A program made the position numbers and the translations under genes. A stretch of DNA of 64,000 nucleotides from an uncultured Prevotellaceae bacterium (GTDB lineage: Bacteria; Bacteroidota; Bacteroidia; Bacteroidales; Muribaculaceae): assembly GCA_947167995.1 (NCBI GenBank), contig CAMVKS010000001.1, forward strand, positions 58,061-122,060, in the 5' to 3' direction. Below the pieces are notes generated by a model, which made no database searches, was not told the DNA's origin, and saw nothing but the letters and a program-made list of their open reading frames with translations. Positions 33,940 to 43,513 of this stretch are shown here, piece after piece (position 1 is the stretch's first letter; each line of letters begins with the position of its first letter).

Positions 33940-36114
33940 ATGGCTAACAAAGAACAACTGGTTGCGACCTTGAAAAAATATTTTGGCTTTGATACATTCA
34001 AAGGTCAACAGGAACAAATCATGATGAGCCTTATCGATGAGCATGACACCTTTGTTCTCATGCCCACTGGTGGAGGCAAATCGTTGTGCTACCAGTTGCC
34101 TTCTCTGCTCATGGAAGGTACTGCCATAGTTATTTCTCCACTCATTTCTTTGATGAAGAATCAGGTTGATGCGATGCGCAACTTCAGCGACGAGGATGGC
34201 ATTGCTCACTTCCTGAATTCATCGCTCAACAAGCAGGCCATCGACCAGGTGAAAGGTGACATCTTGTTGGGAAAGACCAAGTTGCTTTATGTTGCACCCG
34301 AGTCGCTCACGAAGGAAGAAAACTTGGAGTTCTTCAAGAGCGTGAATATCTCGTTCTATGCAATCGACGAGGCACACTGTATTTCGGAATGGGGACACGA
34401 TTTCCGTCCAGAATACCGTCGTATTCGTCATTTCATCAACGAAATAGGAGAGAGGCCCATCATTGCGTTGACAGCAACAGCCACATCCAAGGTTCAGCAC
34501 GACATACAGAAGAACTTAGGTATCATGGATGCCAACGTGTTCAAGTCGTCGTTCAACCGCACCAACCTCTACTATGAGGTGCGTCCAAAGACCAAAGATG
34601 TGGACAAAGACATCATCAAGTATATCAAGTCGATGCCTGGGAAATCGGGAATCATATATTGCCTGAGCCGCAAGAAGGTTGAGGAGCTTGCTACGACACT
34701 ACGTGTCAATGACATCAAGGCACTTGCTTATCATGCCGGAATGGATAGCGCAACACGCTCGGCCAACCAAGATGCTTTCCTGCTCGAGGATGTTGATGTG
34801 ATTGTCGCTACCATTGCCTTTGGTATGGGAATCGACAAGCCCGATGTGAGGTTTGTCATTCATTACGACATACCTAAGAGTCTGGAAGGGTATTACCAAG
34901 AGACAGGACGTGCAGGCCGTGATGGCGGTGAGGGACAGTGCATTACTTTCTATGCCCAGAAAGACCTTGAGAAGCTCAAGAAATTCATGCAGGGCAAACC
35001 CGTTGCCGAGCAAGAAATCGGGAAACAGCTCCTTGCCGAGACGGCATCCTATGCCGAGACCTCGGTGTGCCGCCGCAAGACCTTGCTGCACTACTTTGGA
35101 GAGGAATATCCACAAGATAATTGCCACAACTGCGACAACTGTCTGCATCCACGCAAGCGCATCGAAGCAAGCAACGAGCTTTGCGATGCCATTGAGACAA
35201 TCCTGCTTCTCAAAGAAAAATTCAAAGCCGACCATGTGGTCAATGTCATGATAGGCGAGGCCGACAATGAGGTGAAATCCTATCTGCATGACAAGCTGGA
35301 GGTCTTCGGCTGTCACAAAGATAAGTCTTTCAAGTTTATGAACGCTGTGATTTCTCAGGGTATCATAGCGGGGTATATCGACCGTGACATCGAGAACTAT
35401 GGCCTGTTGAAGGTCACCAAGCGTGGCAAGGCATTCCTCGAGAATCCCACTTCTTTCATGGTTGTGGAAGACCGCGACTTCACCGCAGTGGAAGACAATG
35501 AAATGAGAGGGGGGACGGGAGCTCTCGACGGCGAGTTGTTCAGCATTCTCAAGAGTATGAGAAAGAACATGGCGTCAAAGCTGCAACTGCCTCCTTATGT
35601 CATCTTTCAGGACCCTTCGCTTGAAGCTATGGCCACCACCTATCCCATCACTATGGAAGAATTGCAGAATATCCCCGGAGTTGGTGCAGGTAAGGCCAAG
35701 CGCTATGGTGCCGAGTTTCTTGATGTGATACGCCGTCATGTCGAGGAGAATGAGATTATTCGTCCCGAGGATATGAGAGTAAGGACTGTTGCCAACAAGA
35801 GCAAGCTCAAAATCTCGTTGATACAGAGCATCGACCGCAAGGTGCCACTCGACGACTTGGCAATTTCCAGAGGTTTGGAGTTTGACAAAATGCTTGATGA
35901 GATAGAAGCTATTGTATACTCTGGAACTCGCATCAACATCGACTATTACATCAAGGAAATAATGGACGAGGATCACATGGAGGACATCTTCGAGTATTTC
36001 AAGGAGAGTGACACTGACCGCATCTCGGTGGCTCAGGTAGAACTTGGTGATGACTATACCGAGGAGGAAATCAGGCTCGTGAGAATAAAATTTTTAAGCG
36101 AAATGGGTAATTAA
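33940..36114 (+). CDS. recQ: ATP-dependent DNA helicase RecQ
   Basis: 724 residues, longer than E. coli RecQ (about 610). The helicase core has Walker A MPTGGGKSLCYQLP, DEAH box IDEAHCISEWGHDFRPEY and motif VI QETGRAGRDGG. The RecQ-C zinc site appears as CRRKTLLHYFGEEYPQDNCHNC, and winged-helix and HRDC regions follow (TMEELQNIPGVGAGKAKRYG). An acidic C-terminal extension of about 100 residues contains further helical segments. It acts in recombination and restart of stalled forks. It lies between clpX and the envelope foldase genes, a usual neighbour order in Bacteroidetes. Confidence 0.95.
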   Translation: MANKEQLVATLKKYFGFDTFKGQQEQIMMSLIDEHDTFVLMPTGGGKSLCYQLPSLLMEGTAIVISPLISLMKNQVDAMRNFSDEDGIAHFLNSSLNKQAIDQVKGDILLGKTKLLYVAPESLTKEENLEFFKSVNISFYAIDEAHCISEWGHDFRPEYRRIRHFINEIGERPIIALTATATSKVQHDIQKNLGIMDANVFKSSFNRTNLYYEVRPKTKDVDKDIIKYIKSMPGKSGIIYCLSRKKVEELATTLRVNDIKALAYHAGMDSATRSANQDAFLLEDVDVIVATIAFGMGIDKPDVRFVIHYDIPKSLEGYYQETGRAGRDGGEGQCITFYAQKDLEKLKKFMQGKPVAEQEIGKQLLAETASYAETSVCRRKTLLHYFGEEYPQDNCHNCDNCLHPRKRIEASNELCDAIETILLLKEKFKADHVVNVMIGEADNEVKSYLHDKLEVFGCHKDKSFKFMNAVISQGIIAGYIDRDIENYGLLKVTKRGKAFLENPTSFMVVEDRDFTAVEDNEMRGGTGALDGELFSILKSMRKNMASKLQLPPYVIFQDPSLEAMATTYPITMEELQNIPGVGAGKAKRYGAEFLDVIRRHVEENEIIRPEDMRVRTVANKSKLKISLIQSIDRKVPLDDLAISRGLEFDKMLDEIEAIVYSGTRINIDYYIKEIMDEDHMEDIFEYFKESDTDRISVAQVELGDDYTEEEIRLVRIKFLSEMGN

Positions 36115-36228
36115 TATATTAAGATGTCAATTCTTAACTTATTTTAATTGATTAAATATAATTTCAATGTGATATTGACGTTATAATCTTTGTATTGCTT
36201 AAAGAGAAATCATTATTTATAAATAATT

Positions 36229-38178
36229 ATGAAACTTAAGTTTTTCGTATCTGCATTAGTGATTGCAGCTGCTGTAGTTGGCGCATGGGCCGCCAAAGAT
36301 CCAGTCTTAATGACTATCAACAACAAGAAAGTAACGCTTTCGGAGTTTGAGTATCTTTACAAGAAAAATCTTGACCAGCAGGTCAACAAGGAGAGTATTG
36401 ATGAGTATGTAGAGAGATTTGTCAGCTATAAGCTCAAAGTAGCCGAGGCCGAAGCCCTTGGTTATGACACTTTGCCCAGAATAGTGAATGAGCTCAATGG
36501 CTATAAATCAGAAATGCTCACACCATTTCTCGTTGATAATGATCTCAAAGAGAAATTGATCCAGGAAGCTTACAATCGCATGACAGTGACTGTCGACATC
36601 AATCATCTGATGTTGCCTCGAGGTGCAACCGATGAGGAGAACAGAGCACAGTTGGCAAAGATGGACAGCATTCGCAATTGCATCCTCAATGGTGAGGACT
36701 TCACCGATTTAGCGATGAAGTATTCAGTCGACCCATCAAGACTTAGAAATCAGGGGCATTATGAATACCTCTCCTCAGGTTTCTTCCCTTATTCTATTGA
36801 ATATGTGGCTTTCACAACTCCTGTTGGAGAGATTTCGCAACCATTCCTCTCGGAGTATGGTGTACACTTGATTAAAGTCAATGAAGTGCGACCAAGTGAA
36901 GGACAAGTTGAAGTGGGGCACATCCTGAGGCGCTTCCCCAGAGATGTCAACGATAGCATAAAGGCGGTAGTCAAGGCTCAGACCGACTCGATATATCAGT
37001 GCTTGTTGAATGGTGAGGATTTCGAGGAACTGGCGCGTAAATATTGCCAGGATGGCTCAGCTCAATATGGAGGCAAGCTGCCCTTGCTCTCAAGAGGTAG
37101 TACAATAGAGGCATTTGACAACGTGGCTTTTGCTCTTGCCGACGGAGAAATCTCACTGCCCATTGAGACAGTCTATGGATATCACATCATCAAGAAATAT
37201 TCTCACAAGCCCGTTGGCACACTTGAGGAGTGCAGGCCCAACATTGAGGCAATGATGCAGAGGGATGAAAGAGGTTCCATGCCCATAGATAGCAAAGTGA
37301 GTCAAATCATGAGCGATCTCAACTACAAGAAGAATGATAAACTTCATGAGTATCTTATGAAGGAACTCAACAAGCATGGTGGTTATGACTCTACTTTCGT
37401 CACCGATGTGGTGGCAAAGTCAAAGTTTGTCATTTTTACTTATGGAAAAGACAAGAAGACCTATCTTTCGGCAATGACCAAATTGCTTAACCCAAAGGCG
37501 CAATATGCCAATAGCGAGGTTGCTGCTGCAGCTATTGAAGGAAATGTTGAGAGAATCGCCAAACAGGAAATCGTTCAATACTATTCAGAGAATCTGCTTG
37601 ACATCAACCCCGACTATCGCAACCTCATGAATGAGTATCGCGACGGCACTTTGCTTTTCGAGGTTATGAACAACGAGGTTTGGAGAAAGGCTAAAACCGA
37701 CGAGGCTGGATTGCAGAATCTCTTCGATGAGAACCGCGACAAGTATCGTTGGGACAGCCCTCACTTCAAGGGTATCATGGTTTGTGCCAAGAACGATTCT
37801 ATTCTCAACGAAGTGGGTTTGGCAATGCAGCAGATGGGTCCTGTGCCAGAAGACACCATTACCGCTACCCTGAACAAGAAGTTTGGACACAACATCAAGA
37901 TGGTTAGAGTGATAACAAAGAAGGGAGAGAATGCAATGGTCGACCACATTGCCTTTGACGGGCCTCAGGCTCCCTCGTCCTACTCTGGTTTCCCTGTTTA
38001 TGCCAAGTTATTTGGAAGAATAATTGATCAGCCCGAAGAATTGGCCGATGTGAAAGGTCTTGTATCATCCGACTATCAAGACATTCTTGAACAGCAATGG
38101 CTTGAGGGATTGCACAAGAAGTACAAAGTTAATATTAATCAGAAAGTTCTCAATCAGTTAAAAGCTCGATATCAATAG
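36229..38178 (+). CDS. Periplasmic PpiC-type peptidyl-prolyl isomerase (two parvulin domains)
   Basis: 649 residues. A signal peptide (1-21) is followed by a SurA-like N-terminal helical region. Two PpiC rotamase domains follow at about 120-225 and 228-330; the second shows VGHILRRFP and DGSAQYGGKLPLLSRGSTIEAFDNVAF. A long C-terminal part (about 340-649) is specific to Bacteroidetes members. Likely a chaperone for outer-membrane proteins. It is the first of two foldases; a terminator at 38211 separates it from the SurA-like gene. Confidence 0.88.
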   Translation: MKLKFFVSALVIAAAVVGAWAAKDPVLMTINNKKVTLSEFEYLYKKNLDQQVNKESIDEYVERFVSYKLKVAEAEALGYDTLPRIVNELNGYKSEMLTPFLVDNDLKEKLIQEAYNRMTVTVDINHLMLPRGATDEENRAQLAKMDSIRNCILNGEDFTDLAMKYSVDPSRLRNQGHYEYLSSGFFPYSIEYVAFTTPVGEISQPFLSEYGVHLIKVNEVRPSEGQVEVGHILRRFPRDVNDSIKAVVKAQTDSIYQCLLNGEDFEELARKYCQDGSAQYGGKLPLLSRGSTIEAFDNVAFALADGEISLPIETVYGYHIIKKYSHKPVGTLEECRPNIEAMMQRDERGSMPIDSKVSQIMSDLNYKKNDKLHEYLMKELNKHGGYDSTFVTDVVAKSKFVIFTYGKDKKTYLSAMTKLLNPKAQYANSEVAAAAIEGNVERIAKQEIVQYYSENLLDINPDYRNLMNEYRDGTLLFEVMNNEVWRKAKTDEAGLQNLFDENRDKYRWDSPHFKGIMVCAKNDSILNEVGLAMQQMGPVPEDTITATLNKKFGHNIKMVRVITKKGENAMVDHIAFDGPQAPSSYSGFPVYAKLFGRIIDQPEELADVKGLVSSDYQDILEQQWLEGLHKKYKVNINQKVLNQLKARYQ

Positions 38179-38210
38179 CGCATAGCTACTGCTTAAGAAT
38201 CATCTATTAC

Positions 38211-38254
38211 AACCTTGTTGCATGTGGTTTTTCTTTATGCAACAAGGTTTTTTT
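38211..38254 (+). terminator. Terminator after the two-domain PpiC gene
   Basis: AACCTTGTTGCAT (38211-38223) pairs perfectly with ATGCAACAAGGTT (38237-38249), followed by a T-run. Confidence 0.85.
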
Positions 38255-38393
38255 ATACTTATACTATAATATTAATAATAATTATATCTAAATGATTTTG
38301 AGAAATCGCAAAAAATCAAGAAATTTGCACTTTATTTGGAACTTTGTGCCAAGACAATACTCATCATTGACAAAACGAAATAATTACAATAAA

Positions 38394-39764
38394 ATGAAGA
38401 TCAAGACATTGCTTTTTAGTTTAATGGCAATAGTTGCGCTGAGCCTCAACGCACAAAACAATATTGCCGAAGAAGTAGCTTGGGTAGTGGGTGATGAACC
38501 CATCTTCAAATCAGACATTGAAGAACAATATCAGCAAGCTCTCTATGAGCGCATCGCAATCGATGGCAACCCTTATTGCATCATCCCCGAGAGAATGGCT
38601 GTTGAGAAGCTTTTCCTCCATCAAGCGAAACTCGATACGATAGAGATTCCTAATTCTACAGTAATGCAGAGCGTAGACTCCAGAATCAACTATCTGATCG
38701 CCAGCCTCGGCTCCAAAGAAAAAGTAGAAGAGTATTTCCGTAAACCTCTATCCGAAATACGCGAGAATCTCATCGAAGTGGTCAGAGACCAATACACTGT
38801 ACAGGAAGTTCAGCGCAATCTCACTAAGAACGTGAAAGCCACTCCTGCCGATGTGAGACGGTATTATAACTCTATACCTCAAGACTCATTGCCCGTTATC
38901 CCTCAACAAGTGGAGGTTCAAATCATCACTATCAACCCCACTATTCCGCAAGAAGAAATCGACAACATAAAAAGCCGGCTAAGGGAATATACCCAAATGG
39001 TTGTCAACGGCGAGAGAGACTTTTCGACACTCGCGATATTGTATAGTGAGGACGGCTCCTCGACACATGGAGGAGAAGTGGGCTTCAGAGGCCGCGCCGA
39101 GTTGCTGCCAGAGTATGCGTCAGCAGCTTTCGCCCTCAACGACACAAAAAAGGTGTCGAGCATCGTCGAGACCGATGCAGGATTCCACATCATACAGTTG
39201 ATCGAGAAAAGAGGTGACCGAATCAACACACGTCACATCCTGCTTCGTCCAAAAGTCGCCCAGAGTGATTTGGATAGTGCAGTCATAAAGCTTGATTCGC
39301 TCAGGAATGATATTATTGCTGCAAAGAATGGTTTGACATTTGAGACTGCCGCATTGTATATCTCACAAGATAAGGACTCTCGAAACAACAACGGCGTCAT
39401 GCTCAATGAGAAGACACACTCCAACCTCTTTGAGATGGCTGACCTGCCTCCCGAGGTGGGAAGACTGGTTGCTACCATGCAAGAGGGTGAAGTTTCTGCA
39501 CCCTTTGTGATGATAAATCCCAAAACCAACCGTCAACAGGTGGCTATCGTAAAGCTCACCAAGAGACACGACACACACCGAGCCGACTTTGCCGAGGATT
39601 ATCAAGTGCTGAAAGACATGTATGAGAACAGCAAGCGCGAGGAGATAATCACAAAATGGGTTGAGGAGAAGCAGAAGACCACCTATGTCTACATCGAGGA
39701 AGGATGGCGCAACTGTGAGTTCAAGTACAACTGGCTCAACACTAATATGAATAACGACCGTTAA
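38394..39764 (+). CDS. surA: SurA-like periplasmic chaperone/PPIase
   Basis: 456 residues from the ATG at 38394. The frame is open from 38292, but MKIKTLLFSLMAIVALSLNA is the signal peptide. The SurA N-terminal domain is visible (VAWVVGDEPIFKSDIEEQY). It is followed by parvulin domains at about 175-275 (FSTLAILYSEDGSSTHGGEVGF) and a second, more diverged one at about 280-390. It helps fold outer-membrane barrels in the periplasm. It heads a run of five genes on one strand with gaps of 15-36 bases: surA-like, OstA-like, mutL, tgt and lptG-like. Confidence 0.9.
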   Translation: MKIKTLLFSLMAIVALSLNAQNNIAEEVAWVVGDEPIFKSDIEEQYQQALYERIAIDGNPYCIIPERMAVEKLFLHQAKLDTIEIPNSTVMQSVDSRINYLIASLGSKEKVEEYFRKPLSEIRENLIEVVRDQYTVQEVQRNLTKNVKATPADVRRYYNSIPQDSLPVIPQQVEVQIITINPTIPQEEIDNIKSRLREYTQMVVNGERDFSTLAILYSEDGSSTHGGEVGFRGRAELLPEYASAAFALNDTKKVSSIVETDAGFHIIQLIEKRGDRINTRHILLRPKVAQSDLDSAVIKLDSLRNDIIAAKNGLTFETAALYISQDKDSRNNNGVMLNEKTHSNLFEMADLPPEVGRLVATMQEGEVSAPFVMINPKTNRQQVAIVKLTKRHDTHRADFAEDYQVLKDMYENSKREEIITKWVEEKQKTTYVYIEEGWRNCEFKYNWLNTNMNNDR

Positions 39765-39800
39765 TCTTCTCACAGCACATTCAGTGCATGAAATGTATTG

Positions 39801-41612
39801 ATGAAAAGAAGGTCTAATAGCAACGGGATGACATCAATGGCTCCATGTCGACTTTTAAGGCAATTGGGGTTGTTGATTGTCGTTGTGCTTGCCACTGCCT
39901 TTCCATCACACACAAGCGCTCAGAATCAAGCTGTAGCAGCCAAACAAGGCGCGACCACCCCTCACTTGCGTCGTATCACTCCAATGATTCCAGATGCCAA
40001 CAGGTTTGACCCGGGGAAAGTGTTCCTTGAGAATGCCGATGTGCTCATCGCCAATGATCAGCGGAGCACCGAATATAGAGTGCTCAAAGGAAATGTGAGA
40101 TTCAGAAGGGGGAATATGACCCTTGTCTGCGACAGTGCCTATTTTTATGAGGCCTCAAGCTCTCTCGACGCCTTCGGTCACGTGGTGATGAATCAAGCCG
40201 ACACTCTCATTGCCTATTGCAACGTGATGAACTACTTTGGCGATGTGGAAGTCGCCAAGTTGAGAGGCAACGTGAAAGTCGTGAACCGCTCGATGACTGT
40301 AACCACTCAGTTTCTTGATTATGACATGCTTAACAATGTTGCTCGCTATTTCAACGGTGGAACGGTAGTCGACAAGTCGGGCACGAAGATAACATCGTCG
40401 GTGGCACGCTATGAGCACGACACCAAGAAAGTGCAGTTCACCTCTAACGTGCGACTTGTCAACAACAAGATGAAACTCAGTACCGATGTGCTCGACTATG
40501 ACATGCGCACTCACATCGCCACCATCGAAGATGAAACCGAGATCATCTCTCTTGAAGACGGCAACATAATTCACACCTCGAGCGGGTGGTACAACACTTC
40601 GAGCGAAGAAGGCACAATGTATAACCGTTCGAGCGTGAAAACCAAAGAAGGGCAAACTCTCGTGGGCGATGTCGTTTATTATGACCGTCGCAACGAGATA
40701 GGACAGGCTCAAGGAAACGTGGTGATGACCGACGAGAAAAACCAGAGGACGCTCAAAGGCGATGTCGTGGACTATGACAAGCGCACTGGTGAAGGTCGTG
40801 CCCGCGGACATGTGGTCCTCACCGACATGAAAAACAAGGTCATTATCGAGGGCGATGTGGGTTATCACAACGAGAAAACCAAGGAGTCTTATGTGACCGA
40901 GAATGCACTGGCAAGGGAATTCTCTCAAAAGGATACCATCTATATTCACGCCGATACTCTCAGAATAACAACCAGTGACGACAGCGTGAGAGTTCTCACT
41001 GCAAGTAAGTTTGTAAGATTCTACCGCAACGACATTCAAGGAGTGTGCGACCTGGCTGTCATCAATGAGAAAGACTCTATTCTGAACATGTATCATCATG
41101 CCATAGTTTGGAGTGAGGCAAGACAGATTAGCGGCGAGGAAATCAACGTTCACATGCAAGATTCGGTTGTTGATTGGGCTACCTTGCCACAATGGGGACT
41201 GCTTGTAGAACACCTTGGAGAAATTTATTACAACCAGTTGAGTGGCAGGAAAATGTATGCCACTTTCGAGAACAATGACTTGCGTCGGCTCGAAGTGTCG
41301 GGCGATGTTGAAGCACTATTCTTCCCTATGGAGAATGATTCTACCTACAACAAACTGGTTAATGCCACCAGTGCCTACCTCACTATCGACATGAAACCCA
41401 AGCAAGAGGTTGACAGGATAAAAATGTGGCCCGATGTCTCGGGCAAGGTCATACCGCTGTTTGTTGCACGGAACAGCGACCTCAGGTTGTCACGCTTCAG
41501 GTGGTATGAAGCCATACGACCCAAGCACCCAATGGATGTCTTGGAAGTTAGCCAGGAGATGAAAGATGTGTTTGGCGAATCGGTTTCGACACGAAGGACT
41601 ATAATTCAATAA
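39801..41612 (+). CDS. OstA/LptA-like periplasmic protein
   Basis: 603 residues from the ATG at 39801; the same frame has a TTG three bases earlier. A signal peptide ends near HTSA. The mature protein is made of repeated beta-strand units of the OstA/LptA/LptC fold: TEYRVLKGNVRFRRGN, LDAFGHVVMNQAD, LRGNVKVVN, AQGNVVMTDEKN, ARGHVVLTDMKN. These are the beta-jellyroll rungs that form the LPS bridge in LptA and the plug of LptD. It is much longer than LptA (about 185), as is usual in Bacteroidetes. Together with the LptG-like permease three genes downstream, a role in lipopolysaccharide transport is likely. Confidence 0.85.
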   Translation: MKRRSNSNGMTSMAPCRLLRQLGLLIVVVLATAFPSHTSAQNQAVAAKQGATTPHLRRITPMIPDANRFDPGKVFLENADVLIANDQRSTEYRVLKGNVRFRRGNMTLVCDSAYFYEASSSLDAFGHVVMNQADTLIAYCNVMNYFGDVEVAKLRGNVKVVNRSMTVTTQFLDYDMLNNVARYFNGGTVVDKSGTKITSSVARYEHDTKKVQFTSNVRLVNNKMKLSTDVLDYDMRTHIATIEDETEIISLEDGNIIHTSSGWYNTSSEEGTMYNRSSVKTKEGQTLVGDVVYYDRRNEIGQAQGNVVMTDEKNQRTLKGDVVDYDKRTGEGRARGHVVLTDMKNKVIIEGDVGYHNEKTKESYVTENALAREFSQKDTIYIHADTLRITTSDDSVRVLTASKFVRFYRNDIQGVCDLAVINEKDSILNMYHHAIVWSEARQISGEEINVHMQDSVVDWATLPQWGLLVEHLGEIYYNQLSGRKMYATFENNDLRRLEVSGDVEALFFPMENDSTYNKLVNATSAYLTIDMKPKQEVDRIKMWPDVSGKVIPLFVARNSDLRLSRFRWYEAIRPKHPMDVLEVSQEMKDVFGESVSTRRTIIQ

Positions 41613-41627
41613 CGAACTGTAACGCTC

Positions 41628-43496
41628 ATGAGTGATGTGATAAAACTCTTGCCCGATTCGGTCGCTAACCAGATAGCGGCCGGAGAGGTGATACAAAGAC
41701 CTGCCTCGGTGATCAAGGAGCTGGTGGAGAATGCTGTTGACGCTCAAGCCACAAGTATTCACATTGTGCTCAAGGACGCCGGTCGCACTCTCATTCAAGT
41801 AATTGACAATGGTGTGGGCATGAGTGACACCGATGCTCGCTTGGCATTTGAGCGTCACAGTACTTCCAAGATATCAAAAGCCGATGACCTGTTCTCGCTG
41901 AATACAATGGGATTTAGAGGAGAGGCGCTGGCTTCGATAGCGGCTATATCACACATTGAACTCAGAACTTGTGCCAAAGGCAGCCAACTGGGCACTAAAA
42001 TCATTATAAATGCCTCGCATTGTGAGTCGCAGGAACCTGACGTATGTCCGCAAGGCTCAAATTTCATGATAAAAGACTTGTTCTTTAATGTGCCTGCAAG
42101 ACGCAAGTTCTTGAAAAGCAATCAGGTGGAGTTGAGCAACATTATCAAGGAATTTGAAAAACTGGCACTGGTTAACTATAATGTTGAGTTTTCATTGACT
42201 CATAATGGGAATGTGCTCTACAAACTCATGTCGGGCTCTTTCATGCAACGTATAGTAGCAGTTTTTGGTCACAACGTTGAACAGCAGTTGGTGCCCCTTG
42301 CGATTGAGACTTCGTTGGTGAAAATCAGCGGATTTATAGGTAAACCTGAGTTTGCACGCAAGCGCAGTGTTATGCAGTTCTTCTTTGTCAATGGCCGATA
42401 TATGCGGCATCCCTATTTTCACAAGGCGGTCAACTCTTGCTATAATGAGTTGATACCTGATGATGCGCAGCCCAATTATTTCTTGATATTTGATGTTGAC
42501 CCCGAGACTATAGATGTTAATATTCATCCCACTAAAACCGAGATAAAATTTGAGAACGAATTGCTAATATGGCAGATTGTCTCGGCAGCGGTAAAAGAGA
42601 CCTTGGGGCGTTTCAGCATAGTGCCTTCTATCGATTTTGACAAAGAAGGCGCCCCCGACATACCGGCAATGTCTTTGCCACATGTGTCAAGACCTCCCGA
42701 GATAACTGTGGATCATGGTTACAATCCATTTAAAGATGGCGATAACCAACTTGAGTCACAGCCTTCATCCCACGGTTATAAGGGACCATCAACTTCCCAT
42801 TCAAGTAATGCAATGCCTAATTGGGAAGAGCTTTATAAGAATTTCGAGAAGTCGAAACAAGAAAGTCTTGATGAGTTTGACTCGATGCAGTCTTCTCAAG
42901 AACCACAAGAAGAAGCCTTGTTGCAATTTGAAGAAACAGAGCATGAAATTTTGCAGTTGCAAAACCGTTATTTGCTCACGTTGTCACAGGACGGTATTGT
43001 ACTTATAGACCAGAACCGTGCTCATTTCTCGGTCATCTATGAACGCCTGCTGCAGCAGATTGATGGCATGAATGTGGTGTCGCAGCGTGTGCTTTTTCCT
43101 GAGATAGTGCATCTCACCCCGTCGCAGAATGCGATTTTTGAAGAAATCGAGCCCGAACTGGAGAAGGCAGGTTTTGGTCTTTCGAAACTCAGTGGTGATG
43201 ACTGGTCTATCAATTCTGTCCCGCCAGGTCTTGACAATGTTGATGTGGTGGAGTTGCTCTTCGAAGTAATAAACACGGTGAGCAATGGTGGCAATGGCAT
43301 CAAGGAAAAAGTCTATGAGAACATTGCTATGACCATAGCATCGAGAGCGGCAATACACAGTGGGCGGCACCTCAATGACGAGGAGAAGAAAGCTCTTGTC
43401 AACGAGTGGAAAGCATTGAAAAACGCTAAGTATACTCCCGACGGCAAGGTTATGGCCAACATCATAACATTAGATCAATTATCCAAAATGTTTTAG
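41628..43496 (+). CDS. mutL: DNA mismatch repair protein MutL
   Basis: 622 residues. The N-terminal GHKL ATPase is intact: ELVENAVDAQ, DNGVGM and GFRGEALASIA. The mid-region has a Gln/Ser-rich linker (about 355-440). The C-terminal dimerisation domain keeps only part of the endonuclease motif: IDQNRAHFSVIYE in place of DQHA(X)2E(X)4E, so the first Glu is replaced by Phe. The later cysteine motifs read AIHSGR and TPDGK. It couples MutS recognition to strand removal. It starts 15 bases after the OstA-like gene. Confidence 0.95.
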   Translation: MSDVIKLLPDSVANQIAAGEVIQRPASVIKELVENAVDAQATSIHIVLKDAGRTLIQVIDNGVGMSDTDARLAFERHSTSKISKADDLFSLNTMGFRGEALASIAAISHIELRTCAKGSQLGTKIIINASHCESQEPDVCPQGSNFMIKDLFFNVPARRKFLKSNQVELSNIIKEFEKLALVNYNVEFSLTHNGNVLYKLMSGSFMQRIVAVFGHNVEQQLVPLAIETSLVKISGFIGKPEFARKRSVMQFFFVNGRYMRHPYFHKAVNSCYNELIPDDAQPNYFLIFDVDPETIDVNIHPTKTEIKFENELLIWQIVSAAVKETLGRFSIVPSIDFDKEGAPDIPAMSLPHVSRPPEITVDHGYNPFKDGDNQLESQPSSHGYKGPSTSHSSNAMPNWEELYKNFEKSKQESLDEFDSMQSSQEPQEEALLQFEETEHEILQLQNRYLLTLSQDGIVLIDQNRAHFSVIYERLLQQIDGMNVVSQRVLFPEIVHLTPSQNAIFEEIEPELEKAGFGLSKLSGDDWSINSVPPGLDNVDVVELLFEVINTVSNGGNGIKEKVYENIAMTIASRAAIHSGRHLNDEEKKALVNEWKALKNAKYTPDGKVMANIITLDQLSKMF

Positions 43497-43513
43497 ACAT
43501 TTTTATCAATGAT

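Noticed and set aside
40155..41213. 352-codon ORF on the minus strand inside the OstA-like gene
   Set aside because: Antisense shadow; the plus strand has a signal peptide and OstA repeats.
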